Shown here: one piece after another, positions 12,335 through 22,380 of the stretch | Numbering within the stretch: the stretch's first letter is position 1 | How the letters are laid out: each line of letters starts with the position of its first letter | Source: Rachycentron canadum | Taxonomy: Eukaryota; Chordata; Actinopteri; Carangiformes; Rachycentridae | Reading direction: 5' to 3' | Length of the DNA stretch: 64,000 nucleotides | Assembly (NCBI GenBank): GCA_038496675.1 | Contig: CM076649.1 | Coordinates: 18,592,337 to 18,656,336 of the forward strand | Program-made: the position numbers and the translations under genes | The notes under the pieces: generated by a model | What the model saw: only the letters and a program-made list of their open reading frames with translations | Databases searched by the model: none | What the model was told of the DNA's origin: nothing

Positions 12335-14045
12335 AGGGTTTCACAAATCATGCAAGTGTATGCGTATGTGCGTGCTGACCACTCAATTAACACAACGTCT
12401 CCTTGACAAGGCATCATAAAAAAGACAAAGAGGCTCCAATGATCTTGAAATTCAGCAAAACACTATTTAGAGAAGCTGGTAATAAGGGCGTTTACAGCTT
12501 TCAGTCAAACTATAACCTTACTGATGAATGACTGCAGCACTATGACTTAATTATGACTGCACAGGAAATACTGTCCATCCCTAGTAATGACCCCAATGGC
12601 CATCGATAAAAAGGCCTGATAAACGCAGACTTCCTGAGCATGGACGGATAAATACAGCCTGAGTAATGAGACCCAGGCTGCAGAGGATGACAGCTCTGCT
12701 CTATATCATATGCTGCTCTGTGGTTCTGGGGTGGCAGTTTGGGGAGGGGGGAGGGCTTTTAAACCTCAGTGTGAGCTCCCTCATTCGCAGCTGGCTTTCA
12801 GACACAATGGTTGTGTTCTCCAAGAGAAAATAACCTGAGATATCAGAGAGACAATAATGAGAAATTCCATTTTCAGTCAACTGGTGCTGTCTGCTCAACT
12901 CTCTCGTGCACTCTCGAGTGAAAAGCAATTGCATCAATCTAACACATAAAGTCTACTGGGATGAATCTTTTGAGCGAGGTTCGCAATGCCCCTAAGCATA
13001 CGGCAAAATAACATTATCTGTGTTTCAAATTCAGTTCATCCCTCACTCGTTGTGCTAATTAACACCGTAATTGATTAGTCCATTAGTTGAATTTTGTTCT
13101 TAGTCCATCTGAGGCTAATAGATGCTCAATAAACTGCCCATTTAAATTGTGAGGGAAAAATTCCATTAATTGTTGAGAAAAAAAAAATCTGGCTCCATTT
13201 CATGCTTCAGAGGCTTAACTGTCCTTTAGAGAAAAGACAGATCTCGGGGAGGTTACCAAAGCAGTCATTAGCAGACTGAGGATCTAAGTAGACACAATAG
13301 AGCCACGACGCCTCCTTTCGCCTGACAAGGAAGCATCATGAGGCGGTTTCTGAGCGCCTTCTGCCTCGCGGGATGGAACGCACAGGGAAGATGACAAAAG
13401 GAGATCATATGGAGCAAATTCGTCAAGAGTCAGACTCAAGTCAGGGATGTCTTGAGTACACAGTAGGAGGTGTGTTTTCAGCCTGCTGACCAACCACTGC
13501 ATCAGTGAGTTTCATTCAGTTATTAAATCCAGCATGCGATAAGAGTCACAAAACAAAATCCACCTGCCAGCACCTTTCCACAGTTAATACACCTCCTCCT
13601 CCACTCAGTCGATTGTCTCCCTTTCTCTGCTCTTTTGCAGGTCAACTAGGAATATCCTCTATACATTCTTACTAATTACCACTGGTCTCGCATATAAATT
13701 GATTTTTTTAGGGAGTAGATCTTCTTAAATCCCACTCACTATAATTAAGGCTTAGATCGGGATAATGGGAAAATGGTGGATCAAAGGTTGAATTAATTGC
13801 AGACTTGAGCATGTAAATCAGGTGCTAAGAGTGAAGAAATGTATTTCAAGGAAAGAAAACTCAGACACGCAGGCTGGCTGACAAGAATGAATATAATAAA
13901 CAGATGTTTTGATATATTTTTCGTAAAATATGGCAACTCTCTTGAGGTTTCTTGCCACCTCCTCTTCCAGGATTTCAGCATTCACACAAACACAGCTGCA
14001 GAGCCTCTCAACACACATTTTAGCCATGCTAGAGTTACTACCTCT
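12335..14045. other. Intergenic, candidate conserved non-coding blocks
   Basis: No gene was recognised. Two stretches stand out. 13021-13180 has a cluster of homeodomain-type cores: TAATTA at 13056-13061, TAATTG at 13068-13073, and ATTAG and TTAATTG nearby. 13290-13400 is locally CpG-enriched in otherwise CpG-poor DNA. Their base texture resembles non-coding enhancers near neural genes, but this is inference without alignment. Confidence 0.35.
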
Positions 14046-14345
14046 GACTTTGGTCCAGACTGAAATATCTCAATAACTACAAGATGGATTGCCATGACAT
14101 TTTGTACAGACATGTATAACACCCATGATATGAATCTACCTGACTCTGGTGATCCCCTCACTCCTCTCGAGTATCACTCTGGGGTTGACATTTGTAGTTT
14201 TGAGTGAAAAATATCATCAACTATTGGATGGATTACTATGAAATTTGACATTTACGCCCCCCCTTCAGGGTGACCTGCATTCACTTAGGTGATTCCTGCA
14301 TCTTTGTATCTGGCCAAACTATTTTGGTTTAAATCAAAGTGGCAA
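14046..14345 (+). repeat. Teleost interspersed repeat with internal duplication (family D)
   Basis: Two diverged versions of one unit are visible. One is centred on 'ctcaataactacaagatggattgccatgac' (about 14070-14099), the other on 'catcaactattggatggattactatgaaat' (about 14213-14242). They are about 140 bp apart, and each is followed by an ACAGAC or TTTACG block and a TGAT- or GTGATTCC-like block. This pattern is common in perch-like fish. Its class is not known to me. Confidence 0.6.
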
Positions 14346-14539
14346 AGTATCACAGATCTGCTAACAAGGCTGTAGACTGAGTCTGGTTACACAACAGGTG
14401 AGAAACCTCAAACTGAAGCATGGTTTGGACTCTTCAACTGGTTCTTTTCTGAACTAAATAATAATCGTCAAGAAACTAGGAAGTAGCTTCCTACATATCC
14501 AACTTGGAAGCTTAAAATGATAAAAGTTATAGAAAAAAT

Positions 14540-14860
14540 TTGATATTCTGGGAAATTCACACATTCGCATTCTCTGAGAGTTATGTGAAAAAATCAATAT
14601 ACCTCTCTTACATACAAGGATACATCCAGGCAATTAGCTTAAGGCAGCTAGCATTGCTCTGTTCAAAGGAAATAAAACCCACCTACCAGCAACTATGAAG
14701 CTAACCAATTAATATTTGTTAAAGCCACACAAAACAATGTAAAAATGACAATTTGCTGGGGTTATATACTGGAGCAGAAGCTGCTAGCTGTAGCTTCATA
14801 TTTACTGCACAGACAACAATCTTACTCTCTGACATTCGGCAAGAAAGCGAATAAGAGAAT
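14540..14860 (+). mobile_element. MITE-like element, fullest copy of family A
   Basis: About 320 bp. The left end carries 'attcgcattctctgagag' and the right end carries 'gcaagaaagcgaataag' in inverse orientation, forming imperfect terminal inverted repeats. The interior has 'ctgttcaaaggaaataaaac' and 'ccacctaccagcaactatgaag', matching blocks at 58.8 kb. It is non-coding, presumably mobilised in trans by a DNA transposase. Confidence 0.65.
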
Positions 14861-15409
14861 AATCTATTCATCCTTTACAAATTAATGATTTTTGGGTGGC
14901 TACACCTCAATATTTCTGACTGCAGAAATATTGCTAGATTTTTGTGGGACATTCTCAAACTGTCTCACTGTTCATATTTGATAACCTGTGGCTGAGACCG
15001 GTCGCCCCACACCTGTGTTTAACACCTTAGCTTTTTACAACTTTACAAACCCTCTGATATAAACACATAATCTCCCTGCTCTTTGAAAGCCCAAACTCTT
15101 AACAAGATGTGCTGCAGTGCTATGTGGCTCCTAAAAACCCAGGGAATCATAAATATATTTATTACAGGCCTAATAAATGAGGGGGGTGAAATCATTATAA
15201 ATACACTTTCCTTGGGGAATAAATTATGGCACAGTGAGACACTGAAAGTCACACCTCTGAAATAACCATGGAAGTTGGGGTTATGTTTTTTTTATTATTA
15301 TTGTTTTTTCACTGTATGAGTGTGTGTGCATTTATGTTTGCAGATTTTGGTCCTAGGTTTGGACTCTAAACCAGCTAAAAGTTGGACAGTACATCTAATT
15401 AGGGATATA
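14861..15409. other. Intergenic, nothing recognised
   Basis: AT-rich sequence between two mobile elements. A poly-T/TTA run lies at 15287-15310. The open frames at 15043-15265 on both strands have no recognisable domain. Confidence 0.5.
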
Positions 15410-16365
15410 CAGTTGAAGCTTTATGTTTATATACACCTAGGCTTGATGCTACTAAATCTCCAGCCTTTAACCACTGCACAGATTTCATGTTGGTGAACTC
15501 TAGTTTTGATTTAGGTTGGATTTAAGTCAGGACACAACTTTTTCCATGATTCGAGCTATTTTTTCGCTTTTATATCATTTTCAGACAAATAACTAATCAC
15601 TTTTAATCCTTAGTTGACGGTTTCTTTTTTTTCTGCACTCAGGAAAGAAATTGTAAAATTATTCCTACAGTAGTAGGAGAGTAGAGGAGTATCTAAACCA
15701 TGGGCCCATACAGCTGTCAAACCACTCAGGAAGGTGACATGCTCTGTCTCCTAGAGATGAATACACTTAGCTGAGAAAACTATGAATCAATCCCAGAACA
15801 ACAGCAAAGGACCTTGTGAAGATGCTGAAGGAATCAGGTACAAAAGTGTCTATATCCACAGTAAAACAAGTCCTATATCGACATAACCTGAGCCAGACTG
15901 CATTTCTCAACTGCACATGGGGACAAAGATCTTACCTTCAGGATAAATGTCATCTGCTCTGAGGAAACAAAAATTGAACTATTTGGCTGTAATGATCATT
16001 GTTGTGTTTGGAGGGAAATGGATGAGGCTTGAAAAGCCAGAGAACACCATCCCATCCGTAAAGCACGAGCGTGGCAGCGTAATGTCGGGCAGTGCTTTGT
16101 TGCAGGAGGGCCTTGGTCGTCTTTCAAATGAGCAGTGACACAAAGCAAAATGGCAAAATAGTGGAAAAATTAAGGGGAGGTCATCTCAAAGCTCTGATCT
16201 CAATCCAGTTTGTGGGCTGAACTGAAAAGGCAGATGTGAGCAATGTATGTGATTATTATGACAGAAGCAGTGATCGTAACACATCTATGACAGTGGCTGT
16301 TTAACAAGATTGAAGTTTAAATGTATTTGGCCAAGGTGTATGTAAACTTCTGATGGACCAGAGTC
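15410..16365 (+). mobile_element. Tc1/mariner fossil, Sleeping Beauty-like
   Basis: The left end, CAGTTGAAG just after a TA at 15408-15409, and the right end 'aaggtgtatgtaaacttctga' near 16333-16353 match the terminal repeats of fish Tc1/Sleeping Beauty-type elements. Transposase remnants on the + strand include ISTVKQVLYRHN (about 15850-15888). Frame-broken segments equivalent to the DETKIELFG block lie near 15950-15990, PENTIPSVKHERGSVM near 16040-16085, and SDLNP near 16195-16210. The fossil is about 950 bp against roughly 1.6 kb for an intact element, with frameshifts and deletions, so it is inactive. It inserted at a TA, as the family does. Confidence 0.85.
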
Positions 16366-17659
16366 TATGTGTGTAACATGTATAATTACACTAAAACTAG
16401 GGGCACACCTACGTGCACTTCCGCATGACCGCCAAAGTGGGTGTCACACCCTAACCTCTCCCCTTTTGTTTTTCTGCTCGTTAGGAGAGGTGAATAGTGT
16501 CATCAGCCACAATCTCTGTCTATGTTCATTAGTTTATTTTCAAGTGCATTAACATGATTAAATCACTGTACTACTTTTGACCAGAGGATTATGTTGTTTA
16601 GAACACCAACATGTACAAAACTATCCAGTTACACTGGCTTCAAGTATAAAACTAAAAAAGGTATCTGCCTTATATACAGTATATATATATACATATATAT
16701 AGTACATTGTACATATTGCACATATATCTTCCATGGGGCTTGTCGTCTGCAAAATATACATATATTCATATCTGTGTATTCATATTCAAATCAATGAAGA
16801 CATAATCTGTTTTCTTTGTGTGCAAATAAGCAATCAAAAAGTTTTGTGCACATCCAAGGTACTTTGAAACACACTGGTCTCCTGTGGCAGCTCTGATTCA
16901 GCATTAAATTGATGTAGTAAATGTTTGATGGTCTGAATGACGGTCAGAGCTCCAGGATGAACTGCTGAGGCGAGAGGAACACAGGGTAAGAATGACCTGT
17001 CAAAACTGCTGGGTATCATCCCTTAAAGCTTTCGAGACATTTTAAGCCAAACTTCACTGAGACTCCCCTTCGCCAACGCTTAGATATCATGCTGTTACAC
17101 TGTGCTTCCTAAGCGCTGACAGCCTGTGTGATTATGTAAATATCTGTGGTTCAGCTTTCACACATTTGCCACAGTGCATGTGGTGCAGATTGGAAATAGT
17201 GAATAGTGGCAGATTCACAAGTGTTTGGAGAATCAGTGTATTGATAAAGGTGGTGAGACAGGTTTGACCTCCTGCCCCTGTCAATATCAGTGGCAATTAT
17301 TGATTCTTGCAGGCAATCCAGTTAAACTTAAGGGAGCACCCTTTTTTCTAATTGAATGGTCAGAGAAAGAGATGAATGATCATGGTGAGGTGATTTTATC
17401 CACATGAGGAGAGAAACACTTTATTAGCTGATGGTCTTTGAGGGGAAAACAACACTCACTTCATGTTCTCTATTCACCATAACAGGAACACATGGTTTAA
17501 GACTTTCCTCCTGTACAAAAATACACAGCCCACATGTCGTCTGTGCAAGCGGCTTATTACGACCCATAGTTACTTTTAACTGTTAGACGACCTCTGACTT
17601 CACTCTATGTTGATTATTGTAATCACAAAGACAAAGGTCCTCTAACTTCAAAGGAGCTT
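16366..17659. other. Intergenic, TA-rich microsatellite, otherwise nothing recognised
   Basis: A TA-rich tract lies at 16671-16703. The remainder is AT-rich and non-coding. Open frames of 60-68 codons show no domains. Confidence 0.5.
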
Positions 17660-18490
17660 TTTGTGCGTTTTGTTCGTGCTCCATAGCTAACATCAATATT
17701 AACAGTTTTTTAGAGTCAGTCTTGAAAACACCAGGAAGTGGAAAGCAATGCCAAAATTGAAGTTTTATCTCCATCACATCTTTTCTTTCACTGAAGTTAG
17801 CACGCTAACCAGCTGGCCCCAATCCTTCTCATCACTTTCTGAATGCAACTCACCGTAGCCTCCAATATGCTCTGACAACGTAGCTCTACGCAAGGGGTGT
17901 ATTATAACCTCCTGTCATGTGAACACAATGAGGGCCAAAGCTCAAGCAACAACCGCCACCACCCACTCCCGACAAGAGGTGATGGGTGGTGCAGAGAAGC
18001 CTACAAGTAACCCATTAGCACTTAATTAAAACCCAAACCACAAACCTTTCAAAACATAACCAAAGCATGACCATTTCACAACCTTAGCTGTGTTTATTAG
18101 TTATTCATCATTGTTATCATGACTTGAAACTCAATACAGCGTCCCCCATCTTTATATTTATTCATTAAAGGAACCATTTCCTGCATAACCACATTCACAG
18201 CTGTTTACTCAACAGTCCTGTCAAGAGCTTCAGTCATCATTGCATTTCCAGGACAACAGGTTGAGTTGTGTTACGTCCTCAGGGCGGGATGGACATCGCA
18301 GTGACTTGGCATTGGAGAGTGACGAGACCACTCCAACTTGGCCGGGGCTATCTGGTTAGCGTGCTAACTTCACGTCACTAAAAGAAGTGGTAGAAATAGA
18401 AGCGAAACAAGAGGGTTGTTTTTCACCATCAGAGAAGGACTGGTAAGTTTACGGCTGTTGATGCTAAACCTGGCTATGTAGCAATTGCAA
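17660..18490. mobile_element. Inverted-repeat-bounded element, unclassified
   Basis: GAAGTTAGCACGCTAACCAG at 17794-17813 is repeated in perfect reverse complement at 18352-18371. Weaker similarity extends outward from both arms (CATCTTTTCTTTCACT on the left against the complement of AGTGACGT..AAAAGAAGTGG on the right, and GCTCCATAGCT against the complement of AGCTATGTAGC-like sequence near 18475). The arms may be about 130 bp and the whole element about 830 bp. The interior lacks an open frame. I infer a non-autonomous DNA transposon. The outer borders are approximate. Confidence 0.5.
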
Positions 18491-19591
18491 AACTTTCAAA
18501 TAGCTCTTTTAAACATACTTACAGCCTTAAATTTAAGTATTATTTATTTATATGCAGCAGTTCTTTCTTCAAGGGAATGTCGACTTGGCATATGCAAATG
18601 ACTGTCTTGGTCCTGTGGGTGGTCCCCCAAGTTTTCTGAAAAATCCAAGCATGAGCAAGTTACTTGAGTGACTCCAGCTGGGAGAAGTTCACTCCTGAAT
18701 CTAAATTTCTGTTAGGGCAGAAGGGATTGTTATTTTTCAAAAGAGACATTTTCAGACTACTTACTGAAGGATTGTAAGACAAGAAAACATTAAACTCTTT
18801 TCTTGTTTTCTCTTCGAACATCTACTGTATGGATCAGGCTGCAGGCGCACTTCATTCAATAATATTTTGTGCCACACAGCACGTGTTTGTGATGATGTTT
18901 GTTGTCAGATGTGAAGGTATTTGTTGGTATGACCTAGAAAAAGAAAAGAGTAACTGTTCATTTCAGCGCTACAGTGAAGAGTGTGACTCTTGAAAAAAGA
19001 GTGATATGATGCTGAATTCCACTGCAAACACATCTGGTCAGAGAAGTGTTTTTAAACCAGGTGTACATTTCTAAAACAGTGTCACTTAATTCCAATGCTT
19101 TGTGGAAAAGTAAAACACATGACAAAATTATAAAAAGAACTTCCTTGGAGCACATGGGAAGATAGTAATCCTTCTGTTTTGTGAACTGTGGTACTACAGT
19201 GTGAAATCGTGTAAGATGATGTGTCATGAAAAATAAATGCATTATATTATTATTATTATGAATGTACATTTTCACAGACAACATATTTTCTTTCCACCAA
19301 AATGTCCAAGCTTGCAGTACAAAGTCCATTTGTAGTGACTACTGCATTATTAGACTTTTATGTTGAGACACTCACAGCACTCAAGGTTAGGGAAAGACCA
19401 CCTTGACTAATTTTGTTAAAGCTAAAGCCAACATGTTTCAGAAACCTGAACCAAAATGCTTGCATAGTGTAAACCTGCTGATCATAAACGTGGCATATCA
19501 TTCGCTCAAAGAAGTTTGTGAATGTTCAGAGCTTGAACACTATGTAATCCTGTGATTTTGACATTTGCACCACAATGTAACTGGGAAACCA
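18491..19591. other. Intergenic, nothing recognised
   Basis: AT-rich sequence. The longest open frame (18958-19329, minus strand, 123 codons) is rich in Leu, Phe and His, has no domain I recognise, and is treated as chance. Confidence 0.5.
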
Positions 19592-19768
19592 GTCGAGGCC
19601 GACGGCCGCCCACCCTGAGCCTGGTTCTGCTCGAGGTCTCTGGGATTTGTTGGGTCCCTTTAAATAATTCTATAAGGAATTTGGTCTGGACCTGCTCTGT
19701 GTGTAAAGTTACCTTGAGGTAACTTTATGACTTGATACATAAATAAAATTTGATTTGATTTGAAAGCA
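19592..19768 (+). mobile_element. LINE 3' tail (L2-type) or LINE-derived SINE
   Basis: It contains GCCGCCCACCCTGAGCCTGG and TTCTGCTCGAGGTCT, then a short stem ACCTTGAGGTAACTTT and the tail ATAAATAAAATTTGATTTGATTTGAA. This order and the short tandem tail are typical of the 3' end of fish L2-type retrotransposons. It is 5'-truncated, with no reverse transcriptase here. Confidence 0.75.
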
Positions 19769-20149
19769 GTTAAGTTGTACATAAACATAATTTTGAGGAG
19801 TTTGGGATGGAAAGCAGAGGGTTATCAGACCAACAATGATAAAAGGCTTGACCTGACTTCTCTTTTTCTAGATATTTTTAGTGATTTCCAGTGTGATGCC
19901 CACAAACCTGACAACCTGACAAGGACATATTAGACCAGTAGAGGCCAAATACAATGCAGCTCTGATAGGGAGGTATCAAAAATACTAACATTGGATTAGC
20001 AGCAGGAAAGAGAACATACCACAATGTAGGCTCCACATATAAATGTACATATAATAGTAACAACCAGAATGGTGTATACAGTGTATCTCCACCAAGGCCG
20101 AACAAGTCTACACATTAAAGAAAAAAAGTGATAAAAAAAAAAAAAATTC
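19769..20149. other. Intergenic, nothing recognised
   Basis: AT-rich and ends in an A-run at 20134-20146. No gene or repeat was recognised. Confidence 0.5.
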
Positions 20150-20320
20150 TGAATCCAAACCTTTAACCAGATCTGCACCTAAATTTAATAGGATCTTTCC
20201 TGGTGCATGTCCTGTCACTCCACCAAGTGCGGTGGAGATTGGTTCAGTATTTTAGTGAAATCCTTCTGAAAAATAAATGGGTGAAAAGAAAACCTCCTTG
20301 AGGGAGGTAGTGACAATAGT
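20150..20320 (+). repeat. Interspersed repeat ending in 'cctccttgagggaggtagt'
   Basis: The order CCAGATCTGCACC, CACTCCACCAAGTGCGGTGG, AATCCTTCTGAAAAA, then AACCTCCTTGAGGGAGGTA matches a widespread short fish repeat, probably a 3' tail of a non-LTR retrotransposon. Assignment rests on memory of the pattern. Confidence 0.55.
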
Positions 20321-21099
20321 AAGACTAATAATAGTAACTGTAGCAGTGGGAGGCTGCAGTCTCAGATCCTTGGATCCAGACTCTACACCGCCACAAAATC
20401 AAAGTCAGATACCAGTCAGGTTTATAAGGTGTACGCAGCTGCAACAGTTTTAATGTTGAAAGCAAAACTAAAGTTTTCATGACCTCTGCCTTGTCGTTTC
20501 ACTGATTTCAATGTGGAAACTGGAGTTGATGACAAGAGCTCGACTTGTCTCTCTCTTGATCTGAGCAATGACTTGACTTCTCTTGCTTGATCCTCACCAC
20601 AATATCTTGGGACGAGCATGAGATTTGCACATGTGACTGACTCCCATCGACGCTTCCATCGAGATCCAGGCGTGATGCCACAGAGCGGGCAGCAGAGGTC
20701 TGGTAAAAGCTCAGGTCTTTCTAATGCCACACCCACAGATTGTTTTTCATATCCAAACTTGTCGTCCTCAGTCCAGCTGACTCACATCACTTGAGGAAAC
20801 TGACCTGGAGACACAACTAGGCCTCCATGTTTGTTTGTTTGTTTGTTTTTTTCCATGTGCATAGGTTATTCCAGGTTGTGTCTCTGATGCATTGGGGTCA
20901 ACAGAAAAAAAAAAAAAAAAAAACACATTTTACTATCAAAATTTTGAAGGTTTGATATTATGATGAATGAAAAACACTCAGAGCACCAGGCTTTATTTAA
21001 TGTGTCCTTTCCTGCAGCTCTTCAGATGTATCACCGGTTGCACTGTTAAATCTTCTGAAAGGCGTTTGGTCCATCAACCTCCCAGACTCCTGGACATCC
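20321..21099. other. Upstream flank of the promoter island
   Basis: No repeat family was recognised. A TTTG tetranucleotide run lies at 20830-20848 and an A-run at 20906-20924. A minus-strand open frame at 20422-20736 (104 codons) has no recognisable domain, though it lies head-to-head with the promoter. I treat it as chance. Confidence 0.45.
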
Positions 21100-21379
21100 C
21101 AGCAGCACCGACAGGACGGGGAGGAGGCGGAGGAGGAGGCGGAGGACGAGGTGAGGACGGAGTAGTAATAGGAGGAGGAAGAGGGAGTGTGTTCTGCTTG
21201 AATGGCCGGAGCAGTGAGGATGCTGGGGCGGGTCGGGGAGGGAGGGAGGGGGGGAGGGAGAGAGGAGGGGGTGTGGGGGGCCTCCTTCTGTCTTTCTCCG
21301 CCTGCCGCGTGTGCGTGCGTCCCGCTCCGCTCCGGCCCCGGCACGGTGCGAGGAGGGACCCGGAGAGAAGGGGAGAGAG

Positions 21380-21413
<34 letters not shown>

Positions 21414-21500
21414 GAGGGAGGGGAGGGGAGGGGAGGGGAGACTTGACGCATCGGAGTGAGTGAGTGAGTGAGAGAGAGAGAGAGCACACGGAGGCTTCAC
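21100..21500 (+). promoter_or_regulatory. cntn4: CpG/G-rich promoter island of the contactin gene
   Basis: GC content and CpG frequency rise sharply against the AT-rich flanks. It holds GGAGGCGGAGGAGG runs (21120-21150), long G-runs (21225-21281), and CpG-dense sequence at 21300-21345. GA and GGGGA tracts follow (21362-21484). No TATA box is evident, which fits CpG-island promoters with dispersed starts. The strand is inferred from the donor site at 21829 and the coding exon downstream. The transcription start cannot be placed from sequence alone. Confidence 0.6.
21362..21484 (+). repeat. GA / GGGGA / GAGT purine tracts
   Basis: (GA)n with interruptions runs from 21371 to 21412, (GGGGA)4-like from 21417 to 21440, (GAGT)n from 21455 to 21470, and (GA)n to 21484. 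The purine-only strand could form triplex DNA or bind GAGA-type factors. These tracts explain the long low-complexity open frames seen on both strands here. Confidence 0.9.
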
Positions 21501-21828
21501 TTTCCGACATGCAACCTGCGAGACGCCACGCCGCCAGCCACTTGTGCCACTGACACTGAGAGAGTCAGGGGAGGCAGGGGGATGGAGGGGCAGTAGTGGC
21601 GGCGCCGCGCAGAACAGCACAGAGCGGCACGGCACGGCACGGCTCGTGAATGAATGTAGCGCAACACAACGCAGAGACAGAGCGGCTTCTTTGCGCACAA
21701 GTCGGACGGATATTTTTGTGCCCGGAGCGTCGCCGCGACTCGACAGTGATGTCTGAGTGCAGAATTATATTGAGTGAGAAAATACGGATTAATCTGAGGC
21801 TGTGAATTCCTCGGAGAGATTACTTCAG
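21485..21828 (+). other. cntn4: Untranslated exon 1 of the contactin gene (start approximate)
   Basis: The exon ends at 21828 in CAG followed by GTAAGG, a near-consensus donor. The exon body is CpG-rich, including tandem GGCAC units at 21625-21644, and becomes AT-richer toward the donor. It contains several short upstream open frames: ATG at 21509 (14 codons, stop at 21551), ATG at 21583 (4 codons), ATG at 21652, and ATG at 21749 (ending TGA at 21803). No long frame in it continues into the coding exon. The 5' end is set arbitrarily after the purine tracts. Linking this exon to the one at 38174 is inference from strand, order and the absence of another gene. Confidence 0.5.
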
Positions 21829-21833
21829 GTAAG

Positions 21834-21861
21834 GTTATTATTATTATTATTATTATTATTA
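21834..21861 (+). repeat. ATT microsatellite just inside intron 1
   Basis: (TTA)9, a few bases after the donor site at 21829. Confidence 0.95.
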
Positions 21862-22048
21862 GCCTATTGTTTCTTTCTCCTCCATATGGTAACTTCACCA
21901 CCTGTCAAGTTAAAGCTCCATCATCTCAGCAGCTCAGAAACAAACGAAGCGCAGTTTACATTTACAACTTTTTACAGATGAGATTAAAACCTTGTTGTAT
22001 TGTGGGGAGGGAGGGAGTTGGCAGGGTGTGTGTGTTTGTAGTGGTGCT

Positions 22049-22049
<1 letters not shown>

Positions 22050-22083
<34 letters not shown>
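22050..22083 (+). repeat. TG microsatellite in intron 1
   Basis: Uninterrupted (TG)n of about 17 units, preceded by a shorter TG run at 22026-22035. Alternating purine-pyrimidine DNA close to a promoter can form Z-DNA. Confidence 0.95.
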
Positions 22084-22087
<4 letters not shown>

Positions 22088-22159
22088 AAGACGGGATTGC
22101 CTTCTCTGAATTTCACCCTCTGCTGATCTCATTTCCTTGTGTGTACTTTGTTGTGGGAC

Positions 22160-22380
22160 TATCATGGTGGAGGCAAAGTAATCTGCGAGCGTGTGTGTGT
22201 CTGTGAGCGTCTCTCAGATCCGTGCAGATGTTTACTAATCCGCCGGCGTTGACCCTCCCTTGAATAATCCCTGCGGATTATTCGAAATGCCGCCGCCGCC
22301 TCTGCCGCTGCCGCCTCTGCCGCTGCCGCCTCTGCCGCTGACCACCTACCGCGGCCACGAGAATTCAATCCGCCTGGTCC
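22160..22380. promoter_or_regulatory. Second CpG-rich patch with TAATCC sites and a 15-bp tandem repeat
   Basis: CpG-dense sequence downstream of exon 1. TAATCC occurs at 22236-22241 and 22265-22270, and its complement at 22275-22280. The latter two form a perfect 9-bp-arm palindrome with a 4-base spacer (22262-22283). Directly after it, the 15-bp unit GCCGCCTCTGCCGCT occurs three times exactly (22295-22339). TAATCC is the known core of OTX/PITX/GSC homeodomain proteins. Enhancer function here is inference. Confidence 0.45.

Noticed and set aside
20997..21698. 233-codon minus-strand open frame
   Set aside because: It runs through GA, GGGGA and G-rich low-complexity DNA of the promoter island. 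The product is Ser/Leu/Pro repeats with overlapping frames of the same kind on both strands.
22162..22368. Ala/Glu-repeat minus-strand frame (AAEAAAAEAAAA)
   Set aside because: It is the translation of the 15-bp GC-rich tandem repeat. No gene context supports it.
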